A DNA stretch of 8,738 nucleotides from Lentzea sp. (GCA_030146905.1 JASLAV010000900.1:1-8738), one strand, 5' to 3'. Shown: positions 1-6,859, counted from the first letter of the stretch. Notes: generated from the sequence alone by a model not told the origin. Numbers and translations: made by a program.

Positions 1-302
1 GGGTCCGTGCTCGACAAGCGTCCCGTCGCGGCGATGATCTGGTTGTACGTCGTGTGGATGCGGCCGTCGGGCGCCACCGTCTTGAGGAGCCCCTCGACCG
101 TCTGGCGGAGCCGGATGACGTCGCGGTGGCGGAGCAGGTGCTGGAGGAACGGGTGCTCGGTCTTCTCGAAGAGCTGCTGCAGCGCGTCGGCGTCGGTGGT
201 GTAGCCGGTCTTCGTGCGCTTTGTCTTCGGCATGTCGAGCTCGTCGAAGAGGACCGTCTGCAGCTGCTTCGGGCTGCCGAGGTTGATCTCCTTGCCGATG
301 AC
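1..302 (-). pseudogene. polA: DNA polymerase I fragment, copy A (truncated at both ends)
   Basis: Read on the minus strand, this stretch is open and gives about 100 residues of bacterial DNA polymerase I. It begins with VIGKEINLGSPKQLQ, passes through KTKRTKTGYTTDADAL and HPFLQHLLRHRDV, and reaches IAATGRLSSTDP at the left edge. These are conserved blocks between the thumb and palm of family A polymerases. The frame closes upstream at a TAG (321-323), which already lies in the opposing polA copy, and no natural start precedes the fragment; the first ATG is at 231-233. The N-terminal exonuclease domains are therefore missing. The catalytic half would lie beyond base 1 and cannot be seen. The residues differ from the plus-strand copy at 12 of 72 aligned positions, so this is a diverged homologue and not a recent duplicate. 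It could be a paralogue, a remnant, or a piece of another genome joined in assembly. Confidence 0.8.
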
Positions 303-524
303 GAAGAAGACCAAGACCGGCTACACCACGGACGCGGACGCGCTGCAGAACCTGTTCGAGCAGACCGAGCACCCGTTCCTGCAGCACCTGCTCTCGCACC
401 GCGACGTCACGCGCCTGAAGTCCACTGTGGACGGACTGCTGAAGTCGGTCGCCGACGACGGCCGCATCCACACGACGTTCCACCAGACCATCGCCGCCAC
501 CGGCCGGTTGTCCTCGACGGACCC
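1..524. repeat. Imperfect inverted repeat made by two opposed polA segments
   Basis: Bases 1-224 and 301-524 are imperfect inverted copies of each other, each 224 bases with no gap needed. They are separated by a 76-base spacer (225-300) found only in the minus-strand copy. The match is coding on both arms: 60 of 72 deduced residues agree, and many differences at base level fall in third codon positions. The junction to the plus-strand copy is at about 300/301, where a shared GAC may be 2-3 bases of microhomology. The repeat comes from homology of polA and is not a terminal or mobile-element repeat; no transposase or flanking short repeats are visible. Confidence 0.85.
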
Positions 525-1296
525 GAACCTGCAGAACATCCCGATCCGCACGGACGAGGGCCGCCGCATCCGCCAGGCGTTCGTCGTCGGCGACGGCTAC
601 GCGGAGCTGATGACCGCGGACTACAGCCAGATCGAGATGCGGATCATGGCGACGCTGTCCGGTGACGAGGGCTTGATCGCGGCGTTCAACAGCGGCGAGG
701 ACCTCCACACCTACGTGGCCTCGCAGGCGTTCTCGATCCCCACCGCCGAGGTGACGGGCGAGATGCGCCGCCGCATCAAGGCGATGTCGTACGGCCTCGC
801 GTACGGCCTGTCGGTGTTCGGCCTGTCGCAGCAGCTGCGCATCCCGACCGAAGAGGCCCGCGAGCAGATGGAGGCCTACTTCTCCCGCTTCGGCGGAGTG
901 CGCGACTACCTCAACGAGATCGTCGAGAAGGCCCGCAAGGACGGCTACACCGAGACCGTCCTCGGTCGCCGCCGCTACCTGCCGGACCTCACGTCCGACA
1001 ACCGCCAGCGCCGCGAGATGGCCGAGCGCATGGCCCTCAACGCGCCGATCCAGGGCAGTGCCGCCGACATCATCAAGGTGGCCATGCTGGGCGTCTTCCG
1101 CGCGCTGGAGTCGTCCGGCCTGCGGTCGCGCATGCTGCTGCAGGTCCACGACGAACTGGTCCTGGAGGTCGCCGAGGGCGAGCGCGAGGCCGTGGAGGCC
1201 CTGGTGCGCGACCAGATGGGCAACGCCTACCAGCTGCTGGTCCCGCTGGAGGTCTCGGTCGGCGTGGGCCGCTCCTGGGACGACGCCGCCCACTGA
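298..1296 (+). CDS. polA: DNA polymerase I, C-terminal polymerase domain only (5'-truncated), copy B
   Basis: Encodes 332 residues counted from the ATG at 298. This is the palm and fingers of a family A DNA polymerase, which extends DNA during repair and Okazaki fragment processing. Motif A is TADYSQIEMRI with the metal-binding Asp108. The O-helix (motif B) is RRRIKAMSYGLAYG with Arg157, Lys161, Tyr165 and Tyr169. Motif C is QVHDELVLE with Asp285 and Glu286. Tyr165 sits where E. coli has Phe762, as is usual in actinobacterial PolA. A full PolA is about 900 residues; the 5'-nuclease, the vestigial 3'-5' exonuclease and most of the thumb are absent. Homology starts at 301, exactly where the opposed copy A ends, so the ATG at 298 is a junction product and has no Shine-Dalgarno sequence. 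The frame also stays open back to an ATG at 214, but codons 214-297 read copy A antisense and are not polA. As it stands the gene is probably not functional. The 3' end is intact and followed by a strong terminator. Confidence 0.85.
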   Translation: MTKKTKTGYTTDADALQNLFEQTEHPFLQHLLSHRDVTRLKSTVDGLLKSVADDGRIHTTFHQTIAATGRLSSTDPNLQNIPIRTDEGRRIRQAFVVGDGYAELMTADYSQIEMRIMATLSGDEGLIAAFNSGEDLHTYVASQAFSIPTAEVTGEMRRRIKAMSYGLAYGLSVFGLSQQLRIPTEEAREQMEAYFSRFGGVRDYLNEIVEKARKDGYTETVLGRRRYLPDLTSDNRQRREMAERMALNAPIQGSAADIIKVAMLGVFRALESSGLRSRMLLQVHDELVLEVAEGEREAVEALVRDQMGNAYQLLVPLEVSVGVGRSWDDAAH

Positions 1297-1303
1297 CGCA
1301 CGA

Positions 1304-1333
1304 CACGGCCCGCCACCGAGGTGGCGGGCCGTG
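1304..1333. terminator. Perfect 14-bp hairpin, bidirectional terminator
   Basis: Bases 1304-1317 (CACGGCCCGCCACC) and 1320-1333 (GGTGGCGGGCCGTG) are exact reverse complements with a 2-base centre, so a 13-bp stem with a CGAG loop is realistic. It lies 7 bases after the polA stop and 8 bases after the stop of the convergent glycosyltransferase gene. A symmetric stem between two converging genes can serve both. There is no T-tract, which is common for actinomycete terminators. Confidence 0.8.
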
Positions 1334-1341
1334 GCATCCCG

Positions 1342-2460
1342 TCACCGCAGTGCCGGCTGCCGGACGCGGACCAGCCGGACGGCCAGCAGCGCCAGGCCCG
1401 CCAGTGCGGCGAGCACGTAGGCGTTGCCCGCCAACGACTCCAGCGGCGTCCACAGCCGTTCCTGCCCTGCGGCGCGCGGCACCAGCGTGAACACCCACCC
1501 GGTGCACAGCGCCACCAGCGCCGCGGCGAAGCCGAACCGCCGCCGGGCGAGCAGCACCGCGCACAGCGGCGCCACCCACACCCAGTGGTGCGTCCACGAG
1601 ATCGGGCTGACGAGCACGCCGGCGAACGCCGTCACCAGCACCGCGCCCACCGGGTCGCCGCGCCGGTGCAGGTCGCGGGCCAGGTACGACGCCACGCCGA
1701 GGCACACCAGGACGAGCAGGACCAGGACCGCGGGGGAGCCGTCCACGACGCGGTGGACCAGGCCGCTCAACGACTGGTTGCCCCACCACGCGTTGCCGCC
1801 GGCCTTGTTCGCGCCCAGCATCGTGGACGTCCAGTACCGCACCGTGTCACCGGGCAGCAGCACCACCCCCGCGATCCCCAGCCCGGCGAACACGGCCAGC
1901 GCCCGCACGGCGTCGCGGGGTCGTCCGGTCACGAGCAGGTGCGCCACGAACACAAGCGGGGTCAGCTTCACCGCCGCCGCGACGCCGATGAGCACCCCGG
2001 CGAACCGGGACCCGCGCAACGCCAGCACGTCCACCAGCACCAGGGCCATCAGCAGCACGTTGACCTGGCCCAGCGCGACCGTCCGCCAGACCGGCTCCAG
2101 GCACAGCAGGAGCGGCAGCACCCACCACGCTCCGCCGGCGAGCCGCACGGAGGCCCGCAACGCCAGCACCGTCCCGACCGCCGGCACGCCCCACGCCAGC
2201 TGCACGGGCAGTGCGGCGAGGGGCAGGAACACCACGGCGGCGATCGGCGGGTAGGTGAACGGCAGGGCGGGCGACCAGTCGGGGATCGCCGTCAGCGGGG
2301 CGTAGAGCGACTGCCCGTTCACCAGGGCCAGCGCACCCGCCCGGTACACGCCGCTGTCCACTCCCAGCGGCCGGCCCAAGATCCACCACACGACCGCCAT
2401 GACGGCCAAAGCCGCAGCTGGGAGCGCTGGAACGCGGGGGAGCAGGGCTGATTTGATCAC
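1342..2460 (-). CDS. GT87-family membrane glycosyltransferase (alpha-1,2-mannosyltransferase-like)
   Basis: 372-residue polytopic membrane protein with around ten hydrophobic segments, close to the usual length for GT87 (DUF2029) enzymes of actinobacteria. Known members such as mycobacterial PimE use polyprenyl-phosphate-mannose to add alpha-1,2-mannose to glycolipids or lipoglycans on the outer face of the membrane. Family traits visible here: an Asp-containing first extracytoplasmic loop (GVDSGVYR, Asp35, the likely catalytic acid/base position of GT-C folds), NGQSLYAP near 48-55, FTYPP near 68-72, GQVNVLLMALVLVDVL near 130, KLTPLVFVAHLL near 165, NQSLSGLVHR, and SPISWTHHWVW toward the C-terminus. 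The start chosen is GTG at 2460, with only a weak ribosome site; ATG at codon 21 is less likely because it falls inside the first membrane segment. It is monocistronic in appearance, ending at the shared terminator. Donor and acceptor sugars cannot be told from sequence. Confidence 0.85.
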   Translation of the reverse strand: MIKSALLPRVPALPAAALAVMAVVWWILGRPLGVDSGVYRAGALALVNGQSLYAPLTAIPDWSPALPFTYPPIAAVVFLPLAALPVQLAWGVPAVGTVLALRASVRLAGGAWWVLPLLLCLEPVWRTVALGQVNVLLMALVLVDVLALRGSRFAGVLIGVAAAVKLTPLVFVAHLLVTGRPRDAVRALAVFAGLGIAGVVLLPGDTVRYWTSTMLGANKAGGNAWWGNQSLSGLVHRVVDGSPAVLVLLVLVCLGVASYLARDLHRRGDPVGAVLVTAFAGVLVSPISWTHHWVWVAPLCAVLLARRRFGFAAALVALCTGWVFTLVPRAAGQERLWTPLESLAGNAYVLAALAGLALLAVRLVRVRQPALR

Positions 2461-2522
2461 CCGCCCGACGCTAGGAGCGACGGCCCCGGAAAACGTCCCG
2501 CCGAGGTGGTGTCCTGACGTGC

Positions 2523-2572
2523 CCCGCCGGTACCGGTCGCGCCAGGCCCGTACCCCGGTACTACTCGGCGGG
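2523..2572 (-). terminator. Possible hairpin terminator after the two-component genes
   Basis: Just past and partly overlapping the stop of the response regulator, CCCGCCG (2523-2529) pairs with CGGCGGG (2566-2572). Smaller palindromes lie inside it: CCGGTACCGG (2527-2536) and GTAC-CCCG-GTAC (2550-2561). These could form competing stems in the transcript end. The arrangement is irregular, so the call is tentative; part of this 100-base gap must also hold the promoter of the glycosyltransferase gene. Confidence 0.3.
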
Positions 2573-3220
2573 CACCACGAGACCGCACTCGTAGGCCAGC
2601 ACCACGGCCTGTGCGCGGTCGCGGAGACCGAGCTTGGTCAGCACCCGGCTCACGTGGCTCTTGGCGGTCTGCTCGGCGATGGCCAGCGCGCCCGCGATCT
2701 CGGCGTTGGACAGTCCTCGCGCGATCAGGCGCAGCACCTCCACCTCGCGCGGGGTGAGGTAGCGCAGCGCCGCATCGGCGGGCTTTCCCGGTGCGCGGTC
2801 GGCGTAGGCCGCCACCAGCCGCCGGGTGACCGACGGGGCGAACAGCGCGTGCCCCGCTGCGACCACGCGCACGGCGTTGACCAGGTCGGCCAGCGGGGAG
2901 TCCTTGAGCATGAACCCGCTGGCGCCCGCGCGCAGCGCCCCGTAGACGTGCTCGTCCAGGTCGAACGTCGTCAGGACCAGCACCTTCGGCGGCGCGTCGC
3001 CGGAGCCGACGATGAGGCGGGTCGCTTCCAGACCGTCCATCACGGGCATCCGCACGTCCATCAGCACCACGTCGGGCGCGAGGTCGCGGGCCAGCACCAC
3101 CGCGTCGGTCCCGGTGCCCGCCTCACCGACGACGTCCACATCGGACTGGCTGTCCAGTGCGACGCGGAAGCTCTCCCGGATCATCGCCTGGTCGTCGACC
3201 ACCAGCACCCTGATCGTCAC
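2561..3220 (-). CDS. NarL/LuxR-family response regulator
   Basis: 219 residues, the standard length for the family. An N-terminal receiver domain (about 3-118) carries the acidic pair in VLVVDDQ (Asp9, Asp10), the phosphoacceptor Asp55 in VVLMDVRMP, the Thr84 region in VLVLTTFD and Lys106 in GFMLKDSP. A short linker leads to a LuxR-type helix-turn-helix (about 154-214: LTPREVEVLRLIARGLSNAEIA through KSHVSRVLTKLGLRDRAQAV). Phosphorylation by the partner kinase should promote dimerisation and DNA binding. The GTG start at 3218-3220 overlaps the kinase stop by 4 bases (GTGA), which points to translational coupling and matched amounts of the two proteins. Targets are unknown; the nearest candidates are the kinase promoter itself and the divergent Hsp70-like gene. 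Confidence 0.93.
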   Translation of the reverse strand: MTIRVLVVDDQAMIRESFRVALDSQSDVDVVGEAGTGTDAVVLARDLAPDVVLMDVRMPVMDGLEATRLIVGSGDAPPKVLVLTTFDLDEHVYGALRAGASGFMLKDSPLADLVNAVRVVAAGHALFAPSVTRRLVAAYADRAPGKPADAALRYLTPREVEVLRLIARGLSNAEIAGALAIAEQTAKSHVSRVLTKLGLRDRAQAVVLAYECGLVVPAE

Positions 3221-4368
3221 ACGGTGTCCTCTCCGTGCAGCGGCAGCTGCGCGACCACCAGGAAACCGCCGTCGGGCGTGCGGCCGGCCGTGAGCTCGCC
3301 GCCCAGCACGCGCACCCGCTCGGCCATGCCGGCCAGGCCGTGCCGGGGGCGGGCCGGGTCGTCGTCGAGCGCGGGCCTGGTCGCGGCGGCGTTGCGCACG
3401 TCGACCGTCAGCACGTCACCGTTCGCGGTGATCTCGACCGTGACCACGCCGCCCGGCGCGTGCCGTGCGCTGTTGCTCAACGCCTCCTGGACGATCCGGT
3501 ACGCCGAGAGCCCCACACCCGCGGGCACCGGGCCGACCTCGACGCGGAGGGTGATCTCCGCGCCCGTCTCGCGGAACCGGGCCACCATGTGCTCGACGTC
3601 GGACAAACCGGGCTGCGGCGCGGTCCCGTCCCCGTCGTCGGCGCGCAGCACGACCAGCATCCGCCGCATCTCCGTGAGCCCGTCGCGAGCCATCCGCCCG
3701 ATCACGTCCAGCTCGTCGAGCACCTCCTGCGCCAGGCCGGGCAGCCGGTACGGCACGGCGTCGGTGCGCAGGACCAGCGCGGACATGTGGTGGCTGACGA
3801 CGTCGTGCAGCTCCCGCGCGATGCGGGTGCGCTCCTCCAACGCGACCAGGCGGATCTGCTCGGCCCGCCGCAGGCCGTCCGCTTCCCTGCGCTGCCGCAC
3901 CGCGTTGCCCAGCACGACCGCGCCGGTGGCGAGGAAGCCGGGAAGCGCCGCGTCACCCCAGTCCGCCAGGTGCGGCCAGGTCGACACGAAGGTGACCGCC
4001 AGGACCGCCACCACCACGACGGCGCCGAGGCGCAGCGCGACCTGGTACAGCAGGAACCCGACCGCCACCGTGAGGCCGATCGTCCACGGCCAGCCCCACT
4101 CCAGCTCGGGACCGGTGCGCGCGCCGTAGGCGTGGGGGAGGAAGAGCACCAGCAGCACGGAGAGGAACCAGGCCACCATGAGGTTCCGCGCCGCGAGGAG
4201 CACCGGCACCACCGTCACCACCGCGCACACCAGCGTCACCGCGTGCATGCCGTCCGGGCGGTGGAAGCCGGTCGGGACGGCGGCGAGGAGGAAGCACAGC
4301 AGCGCCATCAGGTGCGTCGCCGTGGTCCGGCGGGCCACCGCGGACCTGATGCCACGCAGCCGCTCCAC
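3217..4368 (-). CDS. NarL-type sensor histidine kinase
   Basis: 383 residues from the GTG at 4366-4368. The first 160 residues hold about four to five hydrophobic segments with little extracytoplasmic loop, so the signal is probably sensed within or close to the membrane. A HisKA_3 dimerisation/phosphotransfer helix follows, with ERTRIARELHDVVSHHMSAL placing the phosphorylated His at 188. The HATPase part has the N-box QEALSNSARHA (Asn299) and the G-box GLAGMAERVRVLGGE (344-358). The open frame continues much further upstream to 5460, but that part is antisense of the Hsp70-like gene and is not protein-like; the membrane region begins just after this GTG. It forms an operon with the downstream response regulator (4-base overlap). 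The stimulus is not evident. Actinomycete kinases of this type often sense envelope-active compounds, which is only analogy here. Confidence 0.9.
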   Translation of the reverse strand: MERLRGIRSAVARRTTATHLMALLCFLLAAVPTGFHRPDGMHAVTLVCAVVTVVPVLLAARNLMVAWFLSVLLVLFLPHAYGARTGPELEWGWPWTIGLTVAVGFLLYQVALRLGAVVVVAVLAVTFVSTWPHLADWGDAALPGFLATGAVVLGNAVRQRREADGLRRAEQIRLVALEERTRIARELHDVVSHHMSALVLRTDAVPYRLPGLAQEVLDELDVIGRMARDGLTEMRRMLVVLRADDGDGTAPQPGLSDVEHMVARFRETGAEITLRVEVGPVPAGVGLSAYRIVQEALSNSARHAPGGVVTVEITANGDVLTVDVRNAAATRPALDDDPARPRHGLAGMAERVRVLGGELTAGRTPDGGFLVVAQLPLHGEDTV

Positions 4369-4386
4369 GCGCCCACGGTAACGGGT

Positions 4387-4401
4387 TGCCGGCCTCCGGC
4401 A
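4387..4401. promoter_or_regulatory. Inverted repeat TGCCGG-CCT-CCGGCA before the kinase gene
   Basis: Perfect 6-base arms (4387-4392 and 4396-4401) around a 3-base centre, 19 bases upstream of the kinase start codon, within the 126-base divergent region. The place suits an operator or a leader hairpin for the kinase/regulator operon. No known motif is matched, and GC-rich palindromes occur by chance in such DNA. Confidence 0.3.
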
Positions 4402-4432
4402 GCGATCCGCCTCCACTCGCCCCGCCGGATTC

Positions 4433-4463
4433 CACGTGAACCGACCCTGCCAGCACGCACGTG
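4433..4463. promoter_or_regulatory. Pair of CACGTG palindromes in a divergent promoter region
   Basis: CACGTG occurs at 4433-4438 and again at 4458-4463, start to start 25 bases, 32-62 bases before the Hsp70-like start codon and on the far side of the kinase promoter region. Two equal sites a little over two helical turns apart could bind a dimeric regulator pairwise. The hexamer is short and the assignment is speculative. Confidence 0.25.
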
Positions 4464-4494
4464 TTGGAGGTGCCGCCAATGAGGGAGACCTGCG

Positions 4495-5553
4495 ATGGCG
4501 TACCAGGTAGGGCTCGATCTCGGATCCGCAGGCACCGCCGTCGCCACAGACCTCGGTGTCACGACCACCCGGCGCAGAACCGGTGCGCCGGCAGGGGAAA
4601 TGGCGCGTGTTCTCGACGACCTCGCGCAACGGCACGGGGAACCGCCGAGCCGTGTCGCCATGACGCATCCGCTCAGCTGGCCGCACGAGCGGCTCGAACA
4701 GCTCCGCGAGGACCTCATCGACTCCGGCCGCGCGGACGTGGTGTTCGTGCCGGCGCCGCACGCCGCCGCCATCGCGTTCGACGAGGACGCGCGGATGCCG
4801 GAGCACAGCACCGTCGCGGTGTTCGACTTCGGCGCGACCGGGTGCGACATCGCGGTGCTGCGCAAGCAGGGCGTGTTCATGCTCGCGGGCCAGCCGGAGC
4901 GGGTCGACGTCGGCGGGTTCTACCTCGACGACCTCGTGGCGGAGCACGTGATCGCGAAGATCAGGACGCACAGCCGGGACCTCGTGCGGAGCTGCGTCGA
5001 GGCGAAGGAGCTGCTCGGCAGCTACCCGGAGGTGCGGATCCCGTACATCGCGGAGAGCGGTGAGGTCCGCGAGGTCAGGCTCAGCAGGCTGGAGTTCGAG
5101 GCGGTCATCCGCCCGTCGGTCGAGCTGACCGTCGACGCGCTCGTCCGCGTGGCCGCCAGTGCGGGGCTGTGCCTGCCCGACGTGATCCTGCTCGTCGGCG
5201 GCTCGTCCCGGATTCCGCTGGTGGTCAAGGAGATCGCCGCACGGCTCAGGATCCCGGTGCTGCGGGCGCCCGACGGCGCGGCGGCGACCGGAGCACTCCT
5301 CGAAGCGAAGCAGCTGGAACCCGAACCGTCGCAGAAGGCGGCCGTGGAGGTGCCGTTGCCGAGGAACGAGGGCGAGAAGCGCGAACGACACCTCCCGACC
5401 ACGCCGTTCATCGCCGCGGGACTCCTCGCGCTGGTGCTCGGGGGAGGCTGGGCCGCGCACGAGGCGATCAACCGGCCGCAGGTGGTCATGGAGAACACGA
5501 GCGTGCAGCTCGAACCACCGGGAACGGCCGAGCTGCCCCGCATCACCGGGTGA
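4495..5553 (+). CDS. Short Hsp70-like actin-fold ATPase with C-terminal membrane anchor
   Basis: 352 residues; ATG at 4495 follows GAGGGAG (4481-4487) at good spacing. Residues 1-270 align by eye with the Hsp70/DnaK nucleotide-binding domain: phosphate-1 GLDLGSAGTAVA (6-17), THPLSWPHERLEQLRED (57-73) matching the DnaK TVPAYF region, APHAAAIAF (87-95) for the DnaK EPTAAALAY block, phosphate-2 VFDFGATG (109-116), CVEAKELLG (167-175), and the adenosine motif DVILLVGGSSRIP (229-241). The segment between phosphate-1 and THPLS is much shorter than in DnaK, so subdomain IB is largely missing. There is no peptide-binding domain. Instead a charged linker (about 275-300) leads to one hydrophobic helix (about 303-320) and a roughly 32-residue tail predicted outside the cell. 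This suggests a membrane-tethered ATP-dependent switch, not a classical chaperone. Function is unknown. It is divergent from the sensor kinase and overlaps the next gene tail to tail. Confidence 0.85.
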   Translation: MAYQVGLDLGSAGTAVATDLGVTTTRRRTGAPAGEMARVLDDLAQRHGEPPSRVAMTHPLSWPHERLEQLREDLIDSGRADVVFVPAPHAAAIAFDEDARMPEHSTVAVFDFGATGCDIAVLRKQGVFMLAGQPERVDVGGFYLDDLVAEHVIAKIRTHSRDLVRSCVEAKELLGSYPEVRIPYIAESGEVREVRLSRLEFEAVIRPSVELTVDALVRVAASAGLCLPDVILLVGGSSRIPLVVKEIAARLRIPVLRAPDGAAATGALLEAKQLEPEPSQKAAVEVPLPRNEGEKRERHLPTTPFIAAGLLALVLGGGWAAHEAINRPQVVMENTSVQLEPPGTAELPRITG

Positions 5554-6790
5554 TCGCGCGGATCTCCTTCAGCGTCGCGTCGATCTCCTCCGGTGTGTTG
5601 AGGATCGACGTGCCGATCCGGGCGTAGGGGATCCGGTACGCGGCCGTGGTGATCTGGATGCGCTTCTCCGCGAGCCGCGCCACGACCTCGTTGCCGGTGT
5701 GCCCGTTGACGTCGAAGCACACCAGGCCCGCGGACATCCCCGCGTCGCGAGGCGTGTGGACGACGACACCGGGGATCCCGGAGAGACCGTCCTTGAACCG
5801 CGTCGCCAGCTCGGTGATCCGTGCCGCCACGCGAGGACGCCCGAGCCGTTGGTGGAACTGGACCGCCGTCCGCACCGCGTAGTACTGCTCGAACGCGTGG
5901 AAGCCGCCGGGCCCGAGCGACGCCGTCCCGCCGCGGTTGCCCAAGCTCGGCAGCAGCGGCACGATCTGGTCACTGACCTGGGGGTTCACCCACACCATGC
6001 CGGTGCCGCGCGGCCCGAACAGCCACTTGTGCGTGCCGGCGACGAACACGTCCGCACCGAGGCGCGCCGCGTCGTCGTCGACCGCCGCCAACCCGTGCAC
6101 GCCGTCGACGACGAGAAGGCAGCGGTCTTCCGGTGTGCGGCCGTTGTTGGCCTCGGCGACAACGGCCGCACACGCCCGCACGGGCATCCGCACGCCCGTG
6201 CTCGACTGCACCCACGTGATGCCGACGGCACGGGTCCGCGGCGTGATCGAGTTGCGCAGCCGTGTCGCGATCTCGTCCTCGGTCGCCTTCGCGGAACTCT
6301 CGAAGAGCGTGCCGACCCTGACCTTGGCGCCCACGCGCGAGGCCGCCAGCGTCGCCGCCTCCCGGTGCCACGCGTGGTCCTGGTCGCTGAGCAGGACCTC
6401 CTGATCGGCACGCAGCTTCAGGCCGCCGTAGACGATCGAGAGCCCGATGGTCGTGTTGGGGACGAACGCGATGTCGTCCGGTGCGCCGCCGACGTACTGC
6501 CCGAGCGCCGCGGCGACCTCCTGCGCCTGGTCGGGCATCAGGTCGTGCGAGTTGGCGTCGAGCCTGCGCTTGTAGTGCTCGATCGAGTCGCGCACCTCGC
6601 GCGGGTTGGACGCGAGGTAGAACAGCCCCAGGTTGGTCAGTGACGGGTCCAGGCGGAACTCGCGCCGCACGGCACCCCAGTCCAGCTCCTGCGCGGCCGA
6701 CGCCGCGGTCGGTGCGACGGCGAGCAGTCCGGCTCCGACGAGGAAGTCACGGCGTTCCATGCCTGTCATGGAACCGCTCGCGGACCGCAT
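5543..6790 (-). CDS. Tat-exported class V PLP-dependent aminotransferase-like protein (isopenicillin N epimerase-like)
   Basis: 415 residues from the ATG at 6790. Starts at 6769 and 6760 are also possible and give 408 or 405 residues; the longest is preceded by GGAGGGGG at 6803-6810, 12 bases away. The N-terminus has a twin-arginine signal: ERRDFLVGAG, a hydrophobic run, and a likely cut after ASA (residue 32). The mature part is fold-type I, class V: NTTIGLS (112-118) for phosphate binding, the aromatic/His region DHAWH (138-142), Asp229 in VVDGVHGLA for the pyridine nitrogen, and the PLP Schiff-base Lys255 in GTHKWLFGPRGTG. All key residues are present, so it should be active. The class includes epimerases, desulfurases and lyases, so the reaction cannot be fixed. 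Tat export fits a protein folded around its cofactor before secretion. The HxlR-regulator gene ends 69 bases upstream on the same strand and may be co-transcribed. No penicillin-pathway genes are nearby. Confidence 0.85.
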   Translation of the reverse strand: MRSASGSMTGMERRDFLVGAGLLAVAPTAASAAQELDWGAVRREFRLDPSLTNLGLFYLASNPREVRDSIEHYKRRLDANSHDLMPDQAQEVAAALGQYVGGAPDDIAFVPNTTIGLSIVYGGLKLRADQEVLLSDQDHAWHREAATLAASRVGAKVRVGTLFESSAKATEDEIATRLRNSITPRTRAVGITWVQSSTGVRMPVRACAAVVAEANNGRTPEDRCLLVVDGVHGLAAVDDDAARLGADVFVAGTHKWLFGPRGTGMVWVNPQVSDQIVPLLPSLGNRGGTASLGPGGFHAFEQYYAVRTAVQFHQRLGRPRVAARITELATRFKDGLSGIPGVVVHTPRDAGMSAGLVCFDVNGHTGNEVVARLAEKRIQITTAAYRIPYARIGTSILNTPEEIDATLKEIRAITR

Positions 6791-6802
6791 TGGACAGGGG
6801 TT

Positions 6803-6810
6803 CCCCCTCC
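6803..6810 (-). promoter_or_regulatory. Purine-rich ribosome site that bears on the aminotransferase start
   Basis: Minus-strand GGAGGGGG lies 12 bases before the ATG at 6790 and is the only strong Shine-Dalgarno match near the three candidate starts. It is followed by AACCCC, so part of it can fold back on itself (GGG-GAAC-CCC). The alternative starts at 6769 and 6760 have only weak sites (GAGCGG; GACAGG one base from the start). Confidence 0.4.
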
Positions 6811-6859
6811 GGAGCGAACGGCACGCCCGCGGTCAACGCCCTGGCGCCGACCGCGCGGC

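Noticed and set aside
1..524. Inverted repeat as a mobile-element end or linear-chromosome terminus
   Set aside because: Both arms are diverged coding sequence of polA, with substitutions that preserve the reading frame; there is no transposase, target-site repeat or terminal palindrome series.
1321..2451. Long plus-strand open frame opposite the glycosyltransferase
   Set aside because: The translation is rich in Arg, His, Gln and Pro with no domain pattern, typical of antisense frames in GC-rich DNA; the minus strand encodes a clear GT87 membrane protein.
2399..4482. Two long plus-strand open frames (2399-4129 and 3235-4482) opposite the two-component genes
   Set aside because: Low-complexity Arg/Ser/His-rich translations that shadow the response regulator and kinase, both of which have full motifs on the minus strand.
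3217..5460. A 747-codon minus-strand open frame that includes the kinase
   Set aside because: Only the last 383 codons are protein-like. The upstream 364 codons are antisense to the well-supported Hsp70-like gene and cross the divergent control region.
5699..6643. Plus-strand open frame opposite the aminotransferase gene
   Set aside because: Arg/Asp/Val-rich shadow without motifs; the minus frame has a complete PLP active site.
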